A stretch of DNA of 64,000 bases. Origin: Oscarella lobularis (lineage: Eukaryota; Porifera; Homoscleromorpha; Homosclerophorida; Oscarellidae). The DNA lies in NCBI RefSeq assembly GCF_947507565.1, contig NC_089178.1, positions 3,100,001 to 3,164,000 on the forward strand, read 5' to 3'. This document shows, piece after piece, positions 11,401-22,329 of the stretch. Made by a program: the position numbers and the translations under genes. The stretch's first letter is position 1. Each line of letters opens with the position of its first letter. The notes beneath the pieces were generated by a model that was given only the letters and a program-made list of their open reading frames with translations, did no database searches and was not told the DNA's origin.

Positions 11401-13380
11401 TCAAATTGCCGGCAGACAGAGCCGAATTGGCTTTGGAAGTGCTTGCCAGCATTATAGCGTAAGCATAAAATGTTTTGTGGGTCATTCTAAATTGTTGTTG
11501 TTTTCAGTGTTATTGAGAACTTTCCTCATGAGGAAGACTATCAAAGGCTTGATATAAACAGCCCAAAATTCAAGACTTCGGTGTGGGACAGTTGCGAAGC
11601 TCAGGATTTTCTTCTAGCAAGTGGCTGGATGCCGGTACGCTTGAGAACGTATTACAGTTTGTTCCTATGTGAATTACTACGTTTAGTTTGGTGACTTTAT
11701 TGTGTTTCCTGTTGATCTTTCCGACGCTCATTTGACGGAGGCGTTTGAATGCCTGCAAGAGCGTAAAAGGTATTCTTAGATATTTCCTAAGCACAAATCT
11801 TTTTTGTAAATGTCTTATTAGAGAATTTCAGCGGAAATTGTGGAGAGGCGCTGTAACCGGAGGCTTTGGGCTTTTTTCCGCAAAACAATCAGCGGCTCTT
11901 GTGAACGCAATCAAGACGAAAATGACGGCGAAACGGCTTTCGTATACTGCCGCTCTCGTCGAAGTGGCGGCAAATCGGCTCTTGAAGCAAGAAGACGAAC
12001 TCGAAAAATTCAATTTGAGAGTAGAAAAACGAGGCGAAACGAAAGAGCCGGTGAGCCACAGGTACAATAAAAAGAAAGGTGAAGAACTTGACGTTCCTTA
12101 GCTCATCTCTACGGAAGCGGTCGTCGAAATCGAGCGCCGATGGAACACGCCGGAAAGTGAGGAGAAACTTTTCACTAATGCTTTTAAAAAGATAGAAATT
12201 TTTTTCAGAGTCGCCGGTTCCACTTCGTCATCACTCGACGTCGAAGGAGAAGAGAGTGAGAAGACACAGCTATCACGAGAGCGTCGGCGGTCGACGCGCG
12301 ACGTTCTCGGCCGTTTTGGGCGCAGATAAGAAACCCGGCGCTACGGAGGCGACGAGACGAAAGCGAGAGGAAGAGAAAGCGAGAAATTTCCTGAAGCAGG
12401 AGAAAGAGAAGCGGAGGTTGAGATCGCTGGCTACGACGGACGGAGGAGAGAACGGAATTCCGGACGAAGTGGACGGCGGCGGCGGCGTTTTTGCTCGTAC
12501 GGACGAAGCAGAGAAGACCGGGAACGTCGATCTCGTGAGTTCGTCGTCTTTGACGCGATCAACGCGTGCTTTTGTCGTGCCGTCGAGTATGGGAAGTGCT
12601 AAGGCGGAGTTGGAGCGTCTTGCCGCTGAGTTGGAGGAGGAGCAGGCGAAGTATCGTCGCTGGAAAGCGGCGAGAGCGAATCCAGTTAAACGAGAGAGAG
12701 AAGGCGACACCATCATCGAGATGAATGCTCGTCATGACGACGACAAGAATGATGTCAAGATTGCTCAAATGAAGGAGAATGACGTGAAAGATACGAGGGC
12801 ATTTGAGAAGGTCGCTGCCGATGTTAGGGAAATGTGGCATCAGAAGGAGAGAGGCGAAAAACCGGGTAGGTTCGGAAAAAGAGAGAAAAAGTTGACGAAT
12901 TGTCTTCGGGGTTTATAGAATCAAGTAGCTTTGATACGAAAGAGGAGACCTCGCAGGCTATAGAAAAGAGCTCAGAAAAGGATGCTTTTATAGAAAAAAG
13001 CTGTGAGGAGAAGGAAGAGAAGCAAGAGTCTTTCAGTCTGAGGAGTCACTCCGCGACGGAAGCTACGGGCTTTAAACGGCCTCTGAAGCATGTATGAGAA
13101 AAGATAGACTTGAAAAACGAGGAAAATCGTTTGTTTTAGGCCTTTAAAGTTCAGCAGGTTTCTGCGGTGGTTGAGCAGACGTCGGAAAAGGAAGCTGGAG
13201 CCGTGGTTGAGCCATGTCAAGCAGCAGAGGAAATTGCAAAGCCGACGAGCCGCGAGGAGGAAGATCTAACGATACAAGGCTCAATTGGGGCGAAAGAGAA
13301 ACTAAAGTCAAAGATAAAAGGTAGGAACTTGAGAGCGCAGAAACACATTGACATTTCTTCCTCCAGATCTCAACATTTAA
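8406..13380 (+). CDS. MICAL-type flavin monooxygenase fused to a PUB domain
   Basis: MICAL enzymes oxidise actin methionines using FAD and NADPH. Exons 8406-8868, 9032-9498, 9554-9811, 9866-10235, a 21-nt microexon 10300-10320, 10367-10977, 11028-11072, 11238-11458, 11508-11634 and 11687 onward all join in phase without a stop. Residues about 80-95 hold the dinucleotide loop VGAGPCGLR, followed by VVVVEKRTSFSRNNVLHLWP, ENIVYYKDETHYFVMTAKK and LVGDSLLEPFWPMGTG, all MICAL signatures. The protein then departs from the family: instead of a CH domain it has a poly-Gly/Ser and Lys-rich linker, then a PUB-like domain (about residues 770-880), then charged coiled-coil sequence. I see no CH, LIM or bMERB region. 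The 3' end is uncertain: the likely splice gives a stop at 13380, an alternative one at 13488. Two adjacent genes cannot be fully excluded, but no start, stop or promoter gap separates them. Confidence 0.7.
10300..10320 (+). other. 21-nt microexon
   Basis: Flanked by a strong TTCTTCTAG acceptor and a GTGCGT donor, this 21-nt piece keeps phase 1 on both sides and adds seven residues (MPSKPLK plus shared codon). Skipping it would also preserve the frame, so it could be alternatively spliced. Confidence 0.65.
11344..11770 (+). other. PUB domain of the MICAL fusion protein
   Basis: Three exons spell an N-terminal helix (ELALEVLASIIAVIENFPHE), then EDYQRLDINSPKFKTSVWD, AQDFLLASGWMPFGDFIVFP and a final helix (HLTEAFECLQERK). 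PUB domains (NGLY1, UBXN6, RNF31) share the pattern of a helix with I-x-NP-x-EE-x-KYR-x-I, a hydrophobic x-N-x-x-F motif, then FL-x-x-GF and a strand. They bind the C-terminal tail of p97/VCP. Conservation of the p97-binding pocket was not checked. Confidence 0.75.
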
Positions 13381-13532
13381 AGGTTTTTTTTTTTAAAGAG
13401 CATTTAGAGGTCAAGTAAGTGCAGACTTTGGAGAAAGTGATAGAATGTTTATTTTAAGGTTTCTTCCAACGAAATCTATTCTATCTGAAAGCGCGTCGTC
13501 TTTCCGCTCCTTCCTACGCACTTCCAGATTCA

Positions 13533-14982
<1,450 letters not shown>

Positions 14983-15050
14983 GTGCTAAGATCTTAGCGC
15001 ACGCTTTAGAAAGTAAGACAGAGAAGCACACGAACTCACGAATACCCAAA

Positions 15051-16085
15051 TTACGCTTCTGCCCATTTAATGTCTCCTTTGTTCGTTTTCGTATCGAATG
15101 TGGCCACTGTTCCTGAGGCGAAGTGACGAGTGTAGACGTCACCTTCTTTCGTGGCCGGACCTGTCGGCTTTCCTAGTGGTTTATCATATTCCGGGTGCCA
15201 GGTTAACCAGTCCGTATGAATTTCGTTTGCTGTCCAGCCAGCTGAGCAAGCATAGTAGGAATAGTCTCCGGCGCCAATCAAAAAAGCAGCTAGAGTATCG
15301 GTAATATTTTTGCACGAATCAAAATAACCAGCATGCACTTCGACCAATTTCTTTTGAGACACCGCTTCCTGTAACCTCTGAATCGATTCCTCATTTGAAC
15401 GAAATGCCTCGATCATCGTCGCAGTGACGCCGGATAGGAGATAATTGTTGGCAATCAGAACGTTGTCTCCCAAGCTTTTCTGTACATCTTGGAGAACCTG
15501 GTCATGTCCATTTGCGTAGGCAGTCGCTTTCTCGGGAGTAAGCTTGTTGTGTGCAAAGGCCTCCTCTCCGGCCCTGTCAGCAAAACAGCCATCAACGTAT
15601 CCACTTTTCGTAGCGTTGATGCAGTCGTTAGCCCAGAGATTGCGTGCAGCTTCTTGCGAGAAGTCGAACACGTTCAATAGCTCAGGACTTTTTCCTGGGT
15701 GAATACGAACGATATCTCCAGAAGCGTTTCTCAAAAACAATTCTGGACGCTTTAACAATTCTTCGTGAAGACGATAGTTTGTGAAATCGAGCACGCTGTT
15801 CAAGTAGAAGATTGTTATAACTGAACTGTTAGTTGCCTTGATCTGCTTCGCTGCCTCTACTATTTTGTCTTCGCTACAACATGGCGATAAACTCGCTCCC
15901 TGCATCTTTTCGAATGTGACGAGAGGAAATCGAGCTAGAATGCGGACGGCTTCGTCGTTGAAAGGGCCGCTCACATTGGCCATGTGATTGAACACTGGAA
16001 CGGTGTCCCAACTAAATTTTGGCATTCTGGCAGCTACAGCTGCAAAAGTGACACAAAGAGCGAAAGGATAGAGCCAACTTCTCAT
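15051..16085 (-). CDS. Secreted glycosidase-like protein, paralogue 1
   Basis: Intronless 344-codon gene with a signal peptide (SWLYPFALCVTFAAVAA) and several N-glycosylation sequons. The pattern (WDTVPVF, FPLVTFEK, YVDGCFADRAGEE, VEVHAGYFDSC, DWLTWHPEYDKPLGKPTG) suggests a TIM-barrel glycoside hydrolase-like fold; it reminds me of the hypothetical glycosyl hydrolase family GHL15, a recollection not a search. DGCFADR and EVHAGY are candidate catalytic segments because acidic residues there are kept in all three copies. First of three tandem copies on the minus strand. Differs from copies 2 and 3 in lacking the PGDHSFKQPK segment, replaced by PGKSPELL. Substrate unknown. Confidence 0.75.
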   Translation of the reverse strand: MRSWLYPFALCVTFAAVAARMPKFSWDTVPVFNHMANVSGPFNDEAVRILARFPLVTFEKMQGASLSPCCSEDKIVEAAKQIKATNSSVITIFYLNSVLDFTNYRLHEELLKRPELFLRNASGDIVRIHPGKSPELLNVFDFSQEAARNLWANDCINATKSGYVDGCFADRAGEEAFAHNKLTPEKATAYANGHDQVLQDVQKSLGDNVLIANNYLLSGVTATMIEAFRSNEESIQRLQEAVSQKKLVEVHAGYFDSCKNITDTLAAFLIGAGDYSYYACSAGWTANEIHTDWLTWHPEYDKPLGKPTGPATKEGDVYTRHFASGTVATFDTKTNKGDIKWAEA

Positions 16086-16107
16086 TGTAAACTGTACTCA
16101 AACTTAG

Positions 16108-16119
16108 TCACGAGACAAT
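16108..16119 (-). promoter_or_regulatory. Shared upstream motif of the glycosidase-like paralogues
   Basis: ATTGTCTCGTGA (minus strand) lies about 25 bp upstream of copy 1 and recurs unchanged at 17230-17241 upstream of copy 2. A related GAGACAGG-TCACGAGA pair sits at 18372-18387 upstream of copy 3. Position and conservation in otherwise diverged spacers suggest a core promoter or initiator element, or residual homology from duplication. Confidence 0.45.
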
Positions 16120-16174
16120 CAGCCTCATCCTACACATTTGCAAACATTGAGCTAAGCAATTTATCATTTATCCG

Positions 16175-17218
16175 TCATTTTGCCCATTTAATGTTTCCTT
16201 TGTTTGTTTTTGCATTGAACATGGCGACTGTTCCCGAAGCAAATTGGCGAGTATACACGTCGCCTGATTTTGTGGCTGGACCTGTCGGTTTTCCTAACGG
16301 CTTGTCATATTCTGGACGCCACGTTAGCCAGTTCTTGTGAGTTTCATCAACAAACCAGACTTGAGAGCAAGCGTAGTAAGAATACTCTCCAGCACCGATC
16401 AGAAAAGCAGCTAGAGTATCAGTGATATTTCTGCACGAATCAGAATAACCTGCATGAACTTCGACGAGTTTGTTCTGAGCCACGGCTTCCTGTAGTCTGA
16501 GAATCGATTTTTCGTCCGACCGAAAGCCTTCGATCATCGTCGAGCCAACTCCGGGTACCAAGTCATTATTGGCCATCAAAACATTGTCTCCCAAGCTTTT
16601 CTGCAGGTCTTGAAGGACCTTGACGTGTCCACTCGCATATGCCTTTGCTGTTTCAGGTGAAAGGGTGTTTTTTTGAAACGTGTCTTCGCCGGCTCTATCT
16701 GCAAAGCAGCCGTCTATGTATTCAGACTTGGTAGCATTGATACAATCAGACGCCCAAAAATCGCGTCCGGCTTGCGTAGACAAGTCAAACACAAGCATAC
16801 CTTCTTTAGGTTGTTTGAATGAATGATCACCAGGAATGCGTACTGGCTCGCCGGAAGCGTTTCGTAGCCAAAATTCGGGATGTTTGAGGAGTTTTTCGTG
16901 GAGACGATACCCATTCCAGTCGAGCATACTGTTGTAGTAGAAGATGATGTAAACCGAGTCGTTGACAGCTTTGATTTGTTTTGCCACTGCAAGTATCTTG
17001 TCCTCTGTGCAACAGTCAGAAACATCTTCTCCTTGACCTTGGTCTATAGCAATGATAGGAAAGCGCGCTATTATTTGGACTGCTGCGTCGTTGAAAGGGC
17101 CGCTTTTGTTGCACAAAAAGTTGTACACGGGAACTGTGTCCCAGCTAAACGGAGGCATTTTGGCAGCTACAGCTGCAAAAGTGACAACGAGAGCGAGAGA
17201 ATAGAGCCAACTTCTCAT
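16175..17218 (-). CDS. Secreted glycosidase-like protein, paralogue 2
   Basis: Intronless, start chosen at the ATG at 17218 because MRSWLYSLALVVTFAAVAA aligns with the start of copy 1 and forms a signal peptide; an upstream in-frame ATG at 17311 adds 31 residues with no counterpart in the other copies. Shares WDTVPVYN, EDKILAVAKQIKAVN, RIPGDHSFKQPKEGMLVFD, DGCFADRAGED, VEVHAGYSDSC and KPLGKPTGPATKSGDVYTR with its neighbours. Cysteines are conserved at CC-x-EDKI, at DC-IN and at DGC, implying shared disulfides. Separated from copy 1 by about 90 bp. Confidence 0.75.
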   Translation of the reverse strand: MRSWLYSLALVVTFAAVAAKMPPFSWDTVPVYNFLCNKSGPFNDAAVQIIARFPIIAIDQGQGEDVSDCCTEDKILAVAKQIKAVNDSVYIIFYYNSMLDWNGYRLHEKLLKHPEFWLRNASGEPVRIPGDHSFKQPKEGMLVFDLSTQAGRDFWASDCINATKSEYIDGCFADRAGEDTFQKNTLSPETAKAYASGHVKVLQDLQKSLGDNVLMANNDLVPGVGSTMIEGFRSDEKSILRLQEAVAQNKLVEVHAGYSDSCRNITDTLAAFLIGAGEYSYYACSQVWFVDETHKNWLTWRPEYDKPLGKPTGPATKSGDVYTRQFASGTVAMFNAKTNKGNIKWAK

Positions 17219-17317
17219 CCTAATTACGATCACGAGACAATTATTATTAAACAGCCGCCCCCGCTCTTGCAAACGCACAGCACATTGAAGTACAATATTC
17301 AAGTACAACAAAACTTG

Positions 17318-18358
17318 TTATTTTGCCCAATTAATAGTTCCTGTGTTCGTTTTCGTATCGAACATGGCAACTGTTCCTGAGGCAAAGTGGCGAGTGTACA
17401 CGTCACCCTCTTTTGTGGCTGGGCCTGTTGGTTTTCCTAACGGTTTGTCATATTCTGGATGCCAAGTTATCCAATCCATGTGAGTTTCATCAACATACCA
17501 GCCGCTAGAGCAACCGTAGTACGAATATTCTCCTGCACCAATCAGAAAAGCAGCCAGACTGTTGGTGATGTTTTTGCATGAGTCGTGGTAACCGGCATGA
17601 GCTTCAACTAGTTTCTTTTCGGATACGGCTTTCTGTAGTTGTAAAATGGATGCCTCTTTTGATTGAAATCCTTCGATCATTGTCGAGCTGACTCCTGGTA
17701 ACAAATAATTATTAGCAACCAGAACATTGTCTCCTAGACTCTTCTGTAGGTCTTGGAGCACTTGGTCGTGTCCTTTTGCATATGCCTTTGCCGTTTCAGG
17801 TGAAAGGGTAGTACCTCGGAACGACTCTTCGCCGGATCTGTCCGCAAAGCAACCGTCGATGTATCCAGTCTTTGTAGCATTAATACAATCAGACGCCCAG
17901 AAGTCACGTCCGGCTTGCTTAGAAAAATCAAAGACAAGCATACCATCTTTAGGTTGTTTGAAAGAATGATCCCCAGGAATGCGCACTGGATCACCGGAAG
18001 CGTTTCGTAGCCACAATTCAGGATGTTTGAGAAACTCCGCGTGGAGACGATATTGATTCCAGTCGAGCACACTGTTGTAGTAGAAAATGACCTGGACGGA
18101 GCTGTTGACAGCTTTGATTTGTTTTGCGGCTGCAAGTATCTTGTCCTCTGCACAGCAGTCGGAAACGTTGGCTTCTTGACCTTTTTCTATAGTGACGAGA
18201 GGAAATCGAGCTAGTACTTGGATGGCTGCGTCGTTGAATGGTCCCGTTTTGTTGCACAAATGGCTGTACACCGGGACCGTGTCCCAGCTAAATATAGGCA
18301 TTTTTGCAGCAACGGCAGAAACAACGAGAACGATCGCTAAAAAAGAGAGAGAACTCAT
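17318..18358 (-). CDS. Secreted glycosidase-like protein, paralogue 3
   Basis: Intronless, start at 18358 with signal peptide SSLSFLAIVLVVSAVAA. Closest to copy 2, sharing GDHSFKQPK, RDFWASDCINATK and the C-terminal KPLGKPTGPATKEGDVYTR. The catalytic-looking stretch is DGCFADRSGEE. It is head-to-head with EDEM3 over about 98 bp. High similarity among all three copies and the short spacers point to recent tandem duplication. Confidence 0.75.
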   Translation of the reverse strand: MSSLSFLAIVLVVSAVAAKMPIFSWDTVPVYSHLCNKTGPFNDAAIQVLARFPLVTIEKGQEANVSDCCAEDKILAAAKQIKAVNSSVQVIFYYNSVLDWNQYRLHAEFLKHPELWLRNASGDPVRIPGDHSFKQPKDGMLVFDFSKQAGRDFWASDCINATKTGYIDGCFADRSGEESFRGTTLSPETAKAYAKGHDQVLQDLQKSLGDNVLVANNYLLPGVSSTMIEGFQSKEASILQLQKAVSEKKLVEAHAGYHDSCKNITNSLAAFLIGAGEYSYYGCSSGWYVDETHMDWITWHPEYDKPLGKPTGPATKEGDVYTRHFASGTVAMFDTKTNTGTINWAK

Positions 18359-18456
18359 GTTTGGGCGTTACGAGACAGGTCACGAGATTAGCTACAGTAC
18401 AGCAGCCCTTTATTGCGCATGTCGCACTACAGTAGGCAGATCCCCGGACAGACATC
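18359..18456. promoter_or_regulatory. Bidirectional promoter, paralogue 3 / EDEM3
   Basis: 98 bp between divergent start codons. It contains two related ACGAGA elements (18370-18375 and 18382-18387) shared with the upstream regions of the other paralogues. Confidence 0.5.
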
Positions 18457-19049
18457 ATGTCCTACGCGTTTCGTCTCTTTTTGTTATCCGCACTACTGCG
18501 TTCGGTAGTAGACGCAATGAATGACACTCACAGGAGACTTCTCAGGTAAAAATCGCGCTCAAAAAACGACAAAAAACGAAGTCGAACCGTCTTCGTCGCA
18601 GAGACACGGCCAAAGAAATGTTCTACCATGCCTACAATTCTTACATGGTAAGCCACGACATCGAGGATAGTTGTCAGAAAGGCGAGAAAGCGAAAAATCG
18701 AACCGTGTAGGAAAACGCGTATCCGGCCGACGAACTGATGCCTCTCAGTTGCAAAGGCCGCGTTCGGGGCCGAGAAGCGACGCGCGGCGACGTCGACGAC
18801 GCTCTCGGAAGGCAAGCGCCGCCGATAATCGTGGCAATTCGCTACAAAATCTCTTCCCACAAGGTTTTCCCTGACTTTGATTGATTCCATGGATACGCTG
18901 GCTGTGCTTGGAGATATCAGGGAATTTAGCTTGGCTGCCAAACGCGTCGTCGATGACGTGAGCCTCGACACGGATATCGTCGTATCGGTTTTTGAGACGA
19001 ATATTCGAGTTCTAGGGTGAAAAAAACTTATGTTCATAAAAAGAAATAT

Positions 19050-19081
<32 letters not shown>

Positions 19082-21962
19082 ATATCTATATATGTATTTT
19101 TTTTCGGTAGAGGGCTGCTGAGTAGTCACGTGTTTGCCGAGTTGCTTCGCGAGCGAAAGGACGCGCGACTTCGGTGGTATCGCGGCCAATTGCTGGAACT
19201 GGCCGAAGACATGGGTCGACGACTGCTTCCTGCTTTCAACACAACGACTGGGATACCTCACGCGAGGGTAAGTGTTTTCCTTAAGGATGCTACAAAAGAC
19301 TTCCAATCTCTCCTCCAGCTGTTCCAATTCGATTTTCGTTTTAGGTCAATTTGCGTTATGGCGTGACGGACGACATAATACGACGGTATTACGGGAATGG
19401 CAAAGGCCGAAGGCCGGCGAGTACGTGTACGGCGTGTGCTGGAAGTCTTATAATGGAATTTGCGGCATTGAGTCGATTGTCGGGGAACCCCATATATGAA
19501 GTAATGTTATTGCTGTCACATACGCTCGAGCTCTTGACGTGCTTCTCGCAGCAAAAGGCTCATCAAGCTATGGAGTCGATCTGGGCAAGTCGCAACGTGA
19601 ATTCTAATCTCGTTGGAAGCGTTATCGACATCGATACTGGAGCATGGATTAGACAGGGTATAGGGTATAGGTGTAAAAGGAAGGAAGAAGCGAGACGAGA
19701 TGTTTGCACGTAGATAGCGGAATTGGCGCGGGGACCGATTCCTATTATGAATACTGCCTAAAATCGTACGTTCTACTCGGAAATCTGACGTACTGGGACA
19801 GATTCAGCAAGGTAAAGAAAAAAAAAGTCTCACTTCGTCTGATGATAACGGGATTCGAATGTCTTTAGCACTACGATAGCGTGATGCGCTACGTTAACGC
19901 TAACTCGGGACCGCCGGCTATGGTTGACGTTATGATGAGTAATCCACTGAAACGATCGAAGAGCTACATGGATTCGTTGCTGGCATTCTGGCCGGGACTT
20001 CAGGTTCTTGCCGGCGATTTGAGACCGGCTATTGAATTGCATCACATGTTGTATCACGTAATAAAACGTCATAAATTTCTTCCGGAGGTAAGAGAGAACA
20101 TAGAGACTCGAATGAGAAGATGAATTTGTCTGAGTAGGCATTCACTGTTGACTATCAAGTCCACTGGGCTCATCATCCCCTCAGACCTGAATTTATTGAG
20201 AGTACTTATTTTCTATACACGGTCTGGACATTACTAGTACTATTCCTTGAACGAAGGGACTGCTATTTTTTTGTTCTAGGCGACTAAGGATTCTCACTAT
20301 TTACAAGTCGGCGAATTGGCGATAGAAAGTTTGCAGAAACATGCACGCGTTCCGTGCGGCTTTGCCGCCGTATCAGACGTGCGAACGCTCGAACACGAAG
20401 ACCGGTACGAAAAGAAAAGAGACAAGGAAGTGAAATTCACGAGCATTCTCTTTCCTAGCATGGACTCCTTCGTGTTGGCCGAAACATTCAAATATCTTTA
20501 TCTTTTATTTGCCGACGAAAGCGACATCGCATTCGACATGGACGATTTCGTATTCACGACGGAGGCTCACCTGCTGCCTCTATCGCTGGCAAACGTCAAA
20601 CCGACGGCGAAAAAAACGATGTTTAAGAAAAGCGATCCGGACTTTAGTTTTCCCGGTAAAAATTTGCGCGATACGACGACGGATTGGACCAGTCTCTCGA
20701 GTCGGTCGTGTCCCAATGTCGTTACGTTCGGCGGTTGGGCTCTCTACGCCGATTCGGTTCGCGATGCTACGACGCTTCAGCCGGACGCGCGTCCGCAAAG
20801 GCGTTGTCGAGTCGACGCCAACGCGAAGACGACGACGACGATAAACGACGATAAACTGTACGCTTACAACACTGCGTTTATAGTAAATGAAAAATCCTCT
20901 TGTCGTCCTTTCTAGCTTGGTCGATCCTGATCAATTTAGCGTCGATAATCCGCTGCACATCGAACTGATTTCTTTGATGGGAATCACGTTAGTGTACCAA
21001 GACGACGGCAGTGCCCAGCTGGTGCACAACACTCAGGGGGTAAAGGTCAAATGAGAGAGAGAGCAAAACGCAATTTGTCTTATCTCTTTCCGAAGGCCGC
21101 AACAGACGTGCACGCTAGACAGGGAATAATTTTCATGCAGAAAATGCTTCAGCGATTAGCGAAGTTGGAAAACGGTACGCTCCGCGCGTTCTTACGTACG
21201 TACATACATAGTTGAAATTGTTTTCTAGAACCGAAACACAATCCCGTGTTGGTCGAAATCCTTTCGCCAAGAAGTCTTCGATCGTCGTTTCTCGGCGGTC
21301 CGGCGCTATTTGGTGCTCCACTAGTCGGCGAACAAGCCGTCACAGTAGGCGCTGCCGGCTTAGGACGTAGTCTCTTTGTTTTTGTTCTCTCATCATCGTA
21401 GGTGTACGGTCTCGTCGTGGCCGCCGATCCGCCGCACGCCTGCTCCCGTCTCAACAATGACCTTCGCAATCGAATTGTACTTATACGACGAGGAAATTGC
21501 ATGTTTATGGAGAAAGCGCGCAATGCGGGGGAAGCCGGAGCACTGGGTGCCGTCATTGTCGGTAAGAACATATGTACTATCGTAACGAGACTTCATAATA
21601 GGTATGGCATTTAGACAATGTCGACCTGGAACTAAATCGAACTCCTCTCGCAATGAGTGGAGACGGTACCAATGGTAATATCGTCACCGTTCCTTCGACG
21701 TTTGTGCTCAAAGCGGACGGCGATAAGCTCTACGAGTACCTCGATAACTCGGTAGAAGTCACCGTTCGATTAGGGCCTCAAAGAAGTCGGTGGTTCCCGT
21801 TTGGGTATTATCTTTAACTGTGCAAGTATTTTTGTAGGTGCTTTAGATCGAGGCGATAACGTTTCCACTTCGGGCTGTTCAAACATACCGGTAGATGGTT
21901 CAAAGGACGGGCATTGCGGTGAAACCACAAAACGCGACGACGACGCTAACGATGGTACATGA
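18457..21962 (+). CDS. EDEM3: ER degradation-enhancing alpha-mannosidase-like protein 3
   Basis: ER glycosidase of family GH47 that trims mannose from misfolded glycoproteins and marks them for degradation. Signal peptide at 18457 ([19 protein letters not shown]). Exons then give [139 protein letters not shown] and [18 protein letters not shown], the full GH47 series including the acidic residues. A C-terminal protease-associated domain ([20 protein letters not shown] with [20 protein letters not shown]) identifies EDEM3 rather than EDEM1 or 2. One intron is a probable GC-AG intron (18812-18863). The C-terminus ends in NDGT, without the KDEL-type signal of the vertebrate protein, and is shorter. 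Confidence 0.93.
19051..19097 (+). repeat. (TATC)n microsatellite
   Basis: Seven or more TATC units passing into TATA-rich sequence, in an EDEM3 intron just before the exon encoding [12 protein letters not shown]. Confidence 0.9.
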
Positions 21963-22329
21963 CGTATTTATTTAAAGTGCGTTTTGTACAGTATTTATAA
22001 AGCCGTTTGAGGAATTTGCTTCTTCTTCTGTCAGATTTTAAGAGCAGAGAATAATTCAAAATCGTTTTCTCTCCGACGGCTTTTTTAAAACAAGATCTGA
22101 TTGCGACTCTGTTTGTTACGGAACTTCGTTTGGAATTCAATCGTTTGCTTTGACTCGGTCAATGAAATGGCCGGTATTTCCTGCCTTGAGCTGGCATGTG
22201 CGTTATCATACCGGAAGCATCGAGACATCCGGGCCGCTCGTGAGTTAGTCTGTAGGCAAAGGTCTCGATCGATCATTCTTTTGGTACTGTAACTGCACCG
22301 AAGCCGGTCGAAGTTTCGTCGCAAGCAAA
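21963..22329. other. Intergenic region EDEM3 / DLG5-like
   Basis: 367 bp between the EDEM3 stop and the next start. Must hold the EDEM3 3' end and the DLG5-like promoter. Open frames here are short and unlike known proteins. No RNA gene or repeat recognised. Confidence 0.5.

Noticed and set aside
11240-13480. PUB-containing part as an independent gene
   Set aside because: Not excluded, but less likely: the upstream exon 10367-10977 is in phase with both the MICAL exons and the PUB exons, and I see no start context or promoter gap between them.
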